From NCBI GenBank assembly GCA_013287085.1, contig JABDEM010000007.1:1-55533 (forward strand): a stretch of 55,533 nt of DNA, read 5' to 3'. Origin of the DNA: Gammaproteobacteria bacterium. Lineage in GTDB: Bacteria > Pseudomonadota > Gammaproteobacteria > DSM-16500. The position numbers and the translations under genes are program-made. The notes below the pieces were generated by a model. That model saw only the letters and a list, made by a program, of their open reading frames with translations. It had not been told where the DNA came from and searched no databases. This document shows, in pieces, positions 44,130 to 53,800 of this stretch; the first letter of the stretch is position 1; each line of letters starts with the position of its first letter.

Positions 44130-45392
44130 GTGCGGTTTTTATATAATCTATTAATTTATTTAGCTTTGCCTTTTATATTATTGCGTTTACTTTGGCGTTC
44201 AAGAAACTTACCCGATTATAGAAAAAATATTTCCGAACGTTTTGGATTTTGTCCGCACAAGCTCAAAAATTGCATTTGGGTGCACTCCGTTTCAGTAGGC
44301 GAGAGTATTGCTGCTATTCCCTTGATTAAATTAATTCAAAAAAATTATCCTAATATCCCTATTGTTGTTACTAATATGACACCAACAGGAAGAGCGCGCA
44401 TTAAAGCGGCTTTTAATGAAACGGTATTACAAACTTATATCCCCTATGACTTTCCAGATGCGGTTCATCGATTTTTAAATCGCATTAATCCCAAAATTGC
44501 GATTATTTTAGAAACAGAACTCTGGCCTAATTTATTTGCCAAAATAAAAGAAAAAAATATTCCCTTAATTGTTACTAATGCCAGATTATCCGAAAAATCT
44601 TTTTTAGGTTATCAGCGCATTGCAAGTGTAACTAAAGATATGTTAACAGCTGTCACTAAATTAGCGGCCCAAGGTAAAGCTGATCTTGAAAGATTTATCT
44701 CTCTAGGTTTATCTCAAGAGAAAGGAGTTTTTACCGGGAATTTGAAATTTGATTTAGAGATCACTTCAGATTTATTTGCAAAAGGCGAAGCATTGCGCAA
44801 AAAATTAGGTGAAGATCGCCCGGTTTGGATTGCAGCGAGTACTCATGAAGGTGAAGAAGAAATTATTTTAGCAGCGCATAAATTAATTTTAGAAAAAGAT
44901 CCTAATGCATTGTTAGTACTCGTGCCAAGACACCCGAATCGTTTTGATCAAGTCGCAGAGCTTGTTACCAAAAATGGTTTTAGTATGGTAAGACGGAGTC
45001 AAAATGGTGAATGCTCCTCTGATACAAAAGTGTATTTAGGCGATACCATGGGTGAGATGATGTTGCTTTTTGCAAGTATTGATGTCGCTTTTGTTGCAGG
45101 AAGTTTTGCAGAAGTGGGTGGACATAATGTGCTTGAACCAGCAGCGCTTAGCAAACCTGTTTTAAGCGGGCCTATTCTTTTTAATTTTACGGAAATTTCA
45201 CAAAAATTAATGGATGCTAAAGGTTTATTGATTGTGAAAAATGCCGAAGAGTTAGCGCAAACCGTCAATAAACTTTTTGGTGATAAAAATTATTGCAAAG
45301 AAATAGGTGAGAATGCCAAAAGAGTTGTGGATGAAAACCGTGGGGCATTGCTAAAGCAATTTCATTTAATTGAAGGTCTTCTCGCAGGCTGA
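44130..45392 (+). CDS. waaA: 3-deoxy-D-manno-octulosonic acid (Kdo) transferase
   Basis: Adds Kdo to lipid A precursor at the inner membrane (GT30). About 420 residues: an N-terminal membrane anchor (FLYNLLIYLALPFILLRLLW), then ERFGFCP, IWVHSVSVGESIAAIPLI and the late AFVAGSFAEVGGHNVLEPAA block that defines the family. Start is uncertain: AGGA at 44120-44123 is six bases from GTG 44130 but directly against ATG 44124. Its end overlaps the convergent unknown gene by 31 bases. Presence of waaA fits an LPS-bearing organism, as does lptD at the other end. Confidence 0.95.
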   Translation: MRFLYNLLIYLALPFILLRLLWRSRNLPDYRKNISERFGFCPHKLKNCIWVHSVSVGESIAAIPLIKLIQKNYPNIPIVVTNMTPTGRARIKAAFNETVLQTYIPYDFPDAVHRFLNRINPKIAIILETELWPNLFAKIKEKNIPLIVTNARLSEKSFLGYQRIASVTKDMLTAVTKLAAQGKADLERFISLGLSQEKGVFTGNLKFDLEITSDLFAKGEALRKKLGEDRPVWIAASTHEGEEEIILAAHKLILEKDPNALLVLVPRHPNRFDQVAELVTKNGFSMVRRSQNGECSSDTKVYLGDTMGEMMLLFASIDVAFVAGSFAEVGGHNVLEPAALSKPVLSGPILFNFTEISQKLMDAKGLLIVKNAEELAQTVNKLFGDKNYCKEIGENAKRVVDENRGALLKQFHLIEGLLAG

Positions 45393-46672
45393 GCTTTGGG
45401 GGCCTCTGCATATTTTCTTGCAATTTCATCTTCTATGACAAGATTTCCTTGTCGTACATGGCTCATAAAAAAATTAACTTCTTGAGGAGTGACCTGGTCC
45501 AATTTATCCCGCAGGATTTGATATCGACACGTGCCCAGATAAAAATGAGATGCCCACGAACGAAAATCTGCTACGGGTAAGGGTTGGTTGTTGCTTCTGG
45601 CGATAAGACAAGCCACAAAATCATTTAATCTAGCGATATAGGTATGGTCGTAAGATTCACGTTTTCGAAGAGACAGATATTTTAAGATATCAAACAAGCA
45701 TGGATTTTTTGGTTTTGGACAAAGTTCTAAAAACGACGATGTTTGTTCATAATAACTGGTTACTAAGCCGATAACATCATCGACGACGCCTAGCTCGCGT
45801 AGAGTGGTAATGAGGCTTGTTAATTTCGTATTGAAATCGGTTATTAAAGAAGGTTCTCTCACGGTACTAACGACTTGTTGACGCTCGACTCTTTCAAATT
45901 GGAGGGTTCCATCGGGTTCTACTCCTTTTAATAAAGAGTAAGAGTAATCGGAATACCCTCCGTTTATTTCGTTTACGGAGGGTATTAACCGGCTTCTCAT
46001 GGTATGAAGATCAATAGCAATAATGGCACCGGTGGTGGCGTAGGTTGTAAACTCTGTTCCTAAAGCAATCCCCCAGTGTGGGAAAACACTGTGTATAGAA
46101 TAATTCCCTCGGGCCAATTGTTTTTCTTCAATATTTTTTTGGGTTTGTACGTGGCCTGTTTTAATATCAATTTTGGAAATAACACTCATAAATCTATTAG
46201 GATTGGAGCAAAACAATAGTTCGACAGCGGAAATAGGAAATAATTGATAGGGAGAGGGATGGGGGCTCTCACAAAAGTATGGTAAGTTTATCGTTTTAGT
46301 TTTAACAAATGTATGGGGCTCTTTTTCTTCGTTGATATCCAGTTGCCCCCCTCGTCTAGCCACTAAAACCTGACCCATCGCTAAAATTTCTGAATACTGA
46401 TTATCAACGGACATTTTTTTTAATGAGCAAATAATATTGTTCTCATCCTGGAAGATTTCAAAGCAAGATTCGATCCTCTCTCCTTTGGCATAAAGGGAGA
46501 AGTGTACGGCAAATCGATGATTGCCAAGATAGGCTGTTTGATTTTTCAAAAAGAACCTGCCGGATACAGCGTTTACTCTTTTTAAAAATCCGGTTTTTAG
46601 GTGCGCTCCTGGATAACGGGGCAAAACTTCCGGAAGTTTTTGTTTGTCTTGTGCTGCTGCACCGCTTTGCAT
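45362..46672 (-). CDS. Unknown protein, member 3 of a tandem paralogous family
   Basis: A 436-residue protein without signal peptide or membrane segment. It opens MQSGAAAQDKQKLPEVLPRY, like its two neighbours. The first 290 residues or so look beta-rich and may be propeller-like. Near residue 300 is VVDDVIGLVTSYYEQTSSFL, alignable with segments of its neighbours and with the CaaX-ending protein at 4.7 kb. The C-terminal part (NDFVACLIARSNNQPLPVADF, then VTPQEVNFFMSH) is shared with the other two but more diverged. It lies two bases after the next paralogue, so is the last gene of a three-gene operon. Function unknown; effector role suspected from the PmrA-type promoter. Confidence 0.75.
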   Translation of the reverse strand: MQSGAAAQDKQKLPEVLPRYPGAHLKTGFLKRVNAVSGRFFLKNQTAYLGNHRFAVHFSLYAKGERIESCFEIFQDENNIICSLKKMSVDNQYSEILAMGQVLVARRGGQLDINEEKEPHTFVKTKTINLPYFCESPHPSPYQLFPISAVELLFCSNPNRFMSVISKIDIKTGHVQTQKNIEEKQLARGNYSIHSVFPHWGIALGTEFTTYATTGAIIAIDLHTMRSRLIPSVNEINGGYSDYSYSLLKGVEPDGTLQFERVERQQVVSTVREPSLITDFNTKLTSLITTLRELGVVDDVIGLVTSYYEQTSSFLELCPKPKNPCLFDILKYLSLRKRESYDHTYIARLNDFVACLIARSNNQPLPVADFRSWASHFYLGTCRYQILRDKLDQVTPQEVNFFMSHVRQGNLVIEDEIARKYAEAPKAQPARRPSIK

Positions 46673-46674
46673 GT

Positions 46675-47742
46675 TTAAAGCCTTCTTCCAGGCTTTGGTT
46701 TATTCGCTAAAACTTCGCGTAGTGTTGCTGCGATATCTCCTGTCGCTGTATCTTTTTCTTGGTAAAGCGAGTATTGATTAATAAAATGTTGTGCTTGCTG
46801 AGGTGTAATTTCACTAAATTGGTTTCGATAATTTTGGTAAGTGCATGAGGGAAGAAAAAGTAAATAGTTGTTCGAGCTAAAGTCTGCGATAGGTGCTGGC
46901 AAGGATTGGTCTTTACTTCTTGCTACAAGGCAAGCCACAAAGTCTTCTAATCTGTTATTATAACCCGCTCGATTAAACCACTTGTTCTTACGTCCCTCAA
47001 AATAAAATAGGACTGTCTGTAACAAAGGCGATTTTCTTTTCGGATCATTTTCTTTATAAAATTCACAAAATGATTTTCTATTATAAACATCACATAATTT
47101 AGCTATGTCGTCAGGAAAACTTTCAATGACTTCCATGATAATGGGGACGGTGGAAGCCCCATAAATTTCCACATAATCCTTCAATAAAGAAGGATAACGT
47201 ACTTGTTTATTAATGTCGTAGTTACTGCCATTAAAGCACTTCCACCTATAGGTGCCATCTGCTGCAACCCCAACACTTAATTTTTCTCCTCTCATAAGTT
47301 GTTCTTGAGAAAGTAGGGGTTGCTCCTGTTCTAAGGGAAGTAATTCTCTTGTATAAAGGTCAAGCAGGTGAAGTGTGTTATTTTTATTTATGAGAGCTAC
47401 ACCCCATTCCGGAAAAACTCCTTCTATACATTTTTTAGGATATAAATAGGTGTAAGAAAGAGAATGCCTCGTCGGTCCATTTTCTTGTGTCGCAACGGTA
47501 AAATGATATAAGTTGGCATAGGAAAACGCTAAGAATTCCGTTTTTGAAAGTTTAATGAAGTGAGAATTGGTAATAGACGCAAAACAAGTAACTGCTCTTA
47601 ACCCATCTGAGTGATTTTTATATACACGTAATCCACAAGAATCCTGAAATTCCAGATCTGCCATTTGTAAACTTTTTGTCCCCTCAGGGAATGGGGGCAA
47701 AAGCTCGGGAAGTTTTTGTTCGTCTTGTGCGCCGCTTTGCAT
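46675..47742 (-). CDS. Unknown protein, member 2 of a tandem paralogous family
   Basis: A 355-residue soluble-looking protein. The opening MQSGAQDEQKLPELLPPFPE and nearly all of the sequence align with member 1. Shared blocks are LEFQDSCGLRVYKNHSDGLR, CIEGVFPEWGVALINKN, a segment FPDDIAKLCDVYNRKSFCEF near residue 215, NNRLEDFVACLVARSKDQ, and an almost identical last 45 residues. The last 120 coding bases are nearly the same as in member 1, pointing to recent duplication or gene conversion. GAGG six bases before the ATG. Family and function not recognised. Confidence 0.75.
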   Translation of the reverse strand: MQSGAQDEQKLPELLPPFPEGTKSLQMADLEFQDSCGLRVYKNHSDGLRAVTCFASITNSHFIKLSKTEFLAFSYANLYHFTVATQENGPTRHSLSYTYLYPKKCIEGVFPEWGVALINKNNTLHLLDLYTRELLPLEQEQPLLSQEQLMRGEKLSVGVAADGTYRWKCFNGSNYDINKQVRYPSLLKDYVEIYGASTVPIIMEVIESFPDDIAKLCDVYNRKSFCEFYKENDPKRKSPLLQTVLFYFEGRKNKWFNRAGYNNRLEDFVACLVARSKDQSLPAPIADFSSNNYLLFLPSCTYQNYRNQFSEITPQQAQHFINQYSLYQEKDTATGDIAATLREVLANKPKPGRRL

Positions 47743-47776
47743 ATAAAACCTCTTATAAAATATTCAATTCCTTATT

Positions 47777-47899
47777 CCCCTTCCTCCTACGTTTTACGTA
47801 GGAGGAAGGGGTAGGGGAAGGAGGTCTATAACTTCAAACGAAGTTTGAACCCTCCTCTCCCTAACCCTCTCCTCCCGCGTAAACGCGAGAGGAGAGGGG
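47777..47899. repeat. Compound palindromic repeat between paralogues 1 and 2
   Basis: Three inverted repeats in 123 bases: CCCCTTCCTCCTACGT / ACGTAGGAGGAAGGGG (47777-47811), TTCAAAC-GAA-GTTTGAA (47833-47849) and CCCTCTCCTCCCGCGT / ACGCGAGAGGAGAGGG (47865-47898, one mismatch). TAGGGGAAGGAGG (from 47812) and CCTCCTCTCCCTA (from about 47851) also pair with two mismatches and enclose the middle hairpin. It is a non-coding, REP/MITE-like element able to form a cloverleaf. The family cannot be named without a genome-wide search. Confidence 0.8.
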
Positions 47900-47915
47900 A
47901 TAAAACAATTTTACT

Positions 47916-49007
47916 TCATGAAGGCCTTCTTCCAGGCTTTGGTTTATTCGCTAAAACTTCGCGTAGTGTTGCTGCGATATCTCCTGTCGCTGTATCTTTC
48001 TCTTGGTAAAGCGAGTATTGATTAATAAAATGTTGTGCTTGCTGAGGGGTGATTTCCATAAATCTGTTTCGATAATTTTGGTAAGTGCATGAGCCATTAA
48101 AAAATAAATAGTTGTTGGGGCTAAAATCTGCGAGAGGTGCTGACAAGGGTTGGTTCTTACTTCTTGCTACAAGGCAAGCCACAAAGTCTTCTAATCTGTT
48201 ATTATAACCCGCTAGATTAAACCACGCGTACTTACGTTCCTCAAAATAACATAAGACTGTCTGTAACAAAAATGATTTTCTTTTTTGATGATTTTCTTCA
48301 TAAAATTTATAAAAGGACGTTTTGTTATAATCATCGCATAGGTTAGCTATATCAAGAGGAAAACCTGTAGCTACTTCCATTATAATGGGGGTGGTAGGTT
48401 TAGAAGCCGCATAATCTTTTAATAGAGAAGGACAACGTGCTTCCCTATATATGACATCGGTTCTTGCATTAAAGCACGTCCAATTAAAGGTGCCATCTGC
48501 TTCAACCCTAACTGTTATTCTTTCTCCTCTTGCACTTTGCGCTGCAGAAAGTAAGGGTTGCTCCTGTTGTAATGACAGTGATTGTCTTGTATGAAGGTCA
48601 AACAGATGAAGTGTGCCATTTTTATTTATTATAGCTGTACCCCATTCCGGAAAAACTCCCTCTATACATCTTTTAGGAATTGTATAGGCGGCAGGATAGG
48701 CGAAAGAAAAAGAATAGGAATAAGTCGTCAATCCATTTGCTTCTTTCACAACGGTGAAATGATAGAAATCGACATCTGCAAACGCTAAGAATTCAGAATT
48801 TGAAAGTTTAATTAAGTGAGAATTTTTAATCGATGAAAAATAAGGAACTGCTCTTAATCCATCCGGGTAATTTTTATATACACGTAATCCCTGAGGAGAA
48901 TCCTGAAATTCCAGATCTACAATGGATAAACTTCTTGTGCCTTCAGGGAATATAGGCAATAGTTCCGGAAGTTTTTGTTCGTCTGGTGCTGCAGCGCCGC
49001 TTTGCAT
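47916..49007 (-). CDS. Unknown protein, member 1 of a tandem paralogous family
   Basis: A 363-residue protein, first gene behind a PmrA-type promoter. It opens MQSGAAAPDEQKLPELLPIF and has no signal peptide or membrane segment. The N-terminal 200 residues seem beta-rich (SNSEFLAFADVDFYHFTVVK, then GTLHLFDLHTRQSLSLQQEQ). A helical C-terminal half has FPLDIANLCDDYNKTSFYKF, NNRLEDFVACLVARSKNQPL and ITPQQAQHFINQYSLYQEKD. GAGG lies six bases before the ATG. The combination of tandem copies, no known domain, lack of Sec signal and PmrA box suits a type IV effector family, but this is inference. Confidence 0.78.
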   Translation of the reverse strand: MQSGAAAPDEQKLPELLPIFPEGTRSLSIVDLEFQDSPQGLRVYKNYPDGLRAVPYFSSIKNSHLIKLSNSEFLAFADVDFYHFTVVKEANGLTTYSYSFSFAYPAAYTIPKRCIEGVFPEWGTAIINKNGTLHLFDLHTRQSLSLQQEQPLLSAAQSARGERITVRVEADGTFNWTCFNARTDVIYREARCPSLLKDYAASKPTTPIIMEVATGFPLDIANLCDDYNKTSFYKFYEENHQKRKSFLLQTVLCYFEERKYAWFNLAGYNNRLEDFVACLVARSKNQPLSAPLADFSPNNYLFFNGSCTYQNYRNRFMEITPQQAQHFINQYSLYQEKDTATGDIAATLREVLANKPKPGRRPS

Positions 49008-49033
49008 ATAAAACCTCGTTTAATGTTTTGTCT

Positions 49034-49066
49034 ATTATAAAGACCCAAGCTTAAGGAAATATTAAG
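49034..49066 (-). promoter_or_regulatory. PmrA-type promoter of the three-gene paralogue operon
   Basis: On the minus strand CTTAAT-ATTTC-CTTAAG (49066-49050), a perfect YTTAAK-N5-YTTAAK, then ten bases and a perfect -10 TATAAT (49039-49034). The box takes the place of the -35, as in response-regulator-dependent promoters. The ATG follows 27 bases after the -10. The same N5 (ATTTC) occurs in the 14.1 kb box. Confidence 0.7.
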
Positions 49067-49092
49067 ACTAAAAATTATTAATAATCAATAGC

Positions 49093-51835
<2,743 letters not shown>

Positions 51836-51868
51836 ACTTCCCTACTTACCCATAACAGTTAAACTATT

Positions 51869-52822
51869 TTAACCGAGTGCGAGACGAATAGCAGCAGATA
51901 AACTCTCAGAATTTGCCTGACCCGTACCCGCTAAATCCAGCGCCGTGCCATGATCCACGGAAGTACGGATAATGGGCAGTCCTAAGGTGACATTCACAGC
52001 CGAATAGAATCCCGTATATTTAATAAGAGGCAGGGCTTGATCATGATACATGGCGAGTATGGCATCTGATTTTTGATGAAAAATAGTATCTGCAGAAAAA
52101 GGTCCACGAATATCCCAATTTTTTAATCGTAATGTTTTAAGAGCGGGTTCAATGATATCTATTTCTTCGTGCCCTAAATGTCCCATTTCACCGGCATGAG
52201 GATTTAAACCACAGACTAAAATAGTTGGGTTTTCATAACTAAATTGTTTTATTAACCCCTCTCGTAATACGGTTAGTGTTTGTATTATCAAATCTTTGGT
52301 AATCGCTGCAGAGACTTTTGCTAAAGGTAGATGAGTCGTTGCGAGTGCGACTTTCATATCCGGTGTGACAAATAACATGACGACGGGTCCGCTTTTGCAA
52401 TAGTCAGCCAGATATTCGGTATGGCCCGTAAAAGAGAATCCCGCTTCATTTAAAATACTTTTTTGAATAGGTCCTGTGACTAAAGCCTGTGCTTTATGTT
52501 GTAAACAAGCGTCAGTAGCTGTATTTAAGCAGTCTAATACATAGGCTGCATTGGCTTTATCTAATTGCCCAGGTTTACAAGATTTATTGAGAGTAGCCCC
52601 AAAGATTTTTAGGGTTTGCGGTGTGTGTGTCACAGGAGGGTCGGTTAATACGGCTGGAATTAATTTTAAGGGAAGGTTGAGTTGGTGAGCGCGTTCAGTA
52701 AATAAAACGGGATCACCGACTACGACCAACTCGGCTGGCCAATTTTGTTGGGCGATTTGTATAACAATATCAGGCCCTATGCCAGCCGGTTCCCCGGAAG
52801 AGATGACAACGCGTTTGATCAC
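51869..52822 (-). CDS. pdxA: 4-hydroxythreonine-4-phosphate dehydrogenase
   Basis: Oxidises 4-phosphohydroxy-threonine in pyridoxal phosphate synthesis. The 317 residues show ISSGEPAGIGPDI at the start, VTGPIQKSILNEAGFSFTGH, the metal-site VCGLNPHAGEMGHLG, AMYHDQALPLIKY and TSVDHGTALDLAG. The start is GTG at 52822, sharing GTGA with the surA stop, so the two are coupled. In E. coli rsmA-apaG-apaH follow; here those genes lie 48 kb away. Confidence 0.96.
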   Translation of the reverse strand: MIKRVVISSGEPAGIGPDIVIQIAQQNWPAELVVVGDPVLFTERAHQLNLPLKLIPAVLTDPPVTHTPQTLKIFGATLNKSCKPGQLDKANAAYVLDCLNTATDACLQHKAQALVTGPIQKSILNEAGFSFTGHTEYLADYCKSGPVVMLFVTPDMKVALATTHLPLAKVSAAITKDLIIQTLTVLREGLIKQFSYENPTILVCGLNPHAGEMGHLGHEEIDIIEPALKTLRLKNWDIRGPFSADTIFHQKSDAILAMYHDQALPLIKYTGFYSAVNVTLGLPIIRTSVDHGTALDLAGTGQANSESLSAAIRLALG

Positions 52823-53799
52823 ACCGGTTTCTCTGGATTTAAATTAATAATCGCAGCTCCGCGAATTTTTAATATCCAGTTTTGCAAAGCTTCTTCGAAT
52901 TTTCTTTGTTGAATGAGTTGCGTTACTTTTTTACGTTGGTCGGTATCACTCACTTTTTCTTTATTGTCACGAATGCCCGCAAGATGAAGAATATGGAAGC
53001 CATTGGGCGCTTGTATAGGACCTACCACATCATTCGGTTTCATTTGCACCACTTGATCCACAAAAACGGTGGGCATTTCAGGCAGTTTACGCCAACCTAA
53101 ATCTCCGCCTTTCAGAGCATTAGTGCTGGATTCTGCTGTTGCTGCTTGACGGAAATTCATTCCTTTGTGAATGCGATTGACTAAATCTTCGGCTTGCTTT
53201 TTAGCTTTTTGAATTTGTTCAGAAGTAGGTTCATCAGGCAGACCGACTAAAAGATCTTCTAAATGATATTCTTTGCCGTTATAAACTTGCCAGGATTTAG
53301 AACGCATGAAATCATCAATTTCTTGCGGAACGACATTAATTTTACCCATGAGTTCTTGTTGCTGCATTTTTTGGATGGTGATTTCTTCGTGTAATTCTTT
53401 ACGATATTCATCTCGGGTCATGCCACCTTGCAGCGCAACTTTTTTATAAAGAAACTGAGGTGAAATGCCATTGTCATGCGCAATTTGATTCACCGCGCGA
53501 TCAATATCTTCTTCGGTAGCATTTATATTAGCTTGTTCTGCCAATTGTAATTGTAATTTGCGATTAATGAGTTGATCTAAGACTTGTTTGCGTAAGATAT
53601 CTTCGGGTGGTAGCGACACACGACTGGCAAGAATTTGTTTTTTTGCGGTACTCATGCTTTTATCTAATTCGCTTTGCGTAACAACCGTTTCGTTAACTGT
53701 TGCAACAATACGATCGATAGAATCATCTGCTAAGGCAGGATGTGCTATTTGACTCAAAAGCATAACTAACAAAAGCGCTAATGTTTTTTGTATCTTCAT
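52819..53799 (-). CDS. surA: Periplasmic chaperone SurA (peptidyl-prolyl isomerase)
   Basis: Escorts outer-membrane proteins through the periplasm. From ATG 53799 the protein has 326 residues, with a signal peptide ending HPALA (about 24), an N-terminal SurA core (IDRIVATVNETVVTQSELDK) and one clear parvulin domain at about 165-265 (YHLEDLLVGLPDEPT through GPIQAPNGFHILHLAGIRD). E. coli SurA (428) has two parvulin domains; this shorter form has only one, as in several other Legionellales-type proteins. Overlaps pdxA by four bases and is one base downstream of lptD. Confidence 0.92.
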   Translation of the reverse strand: MKIQKTLALLLVMLLSQIAHPALADDSIDRIVATVNETVVTQSELDKSMSTAKKQILASRVSLPPEDILRKQVLDQLINRKLQLQLAEQANINATEEDIDRAVNQIAHDNGISPQFLYKKVALQGGMTRDEYRKELHEEITIQKMQQQELMGKINVVPQEIDDFMRSKSWQVYNGKEYHLEDLLVGLPDEPTSEQIQKAKKQAEDLVNRIHKGMNFRQAATAESSTNALKGGDLGWRKLPEMPTVFVDQVVQMKPNDVVGPIQAPNGFHILHLAGIRDNKEKVSDTDQRKKVTQLIQQRKFEEALQNWILKIRGAAIINLNPEKPV

Positions 53800-53800
53800 A

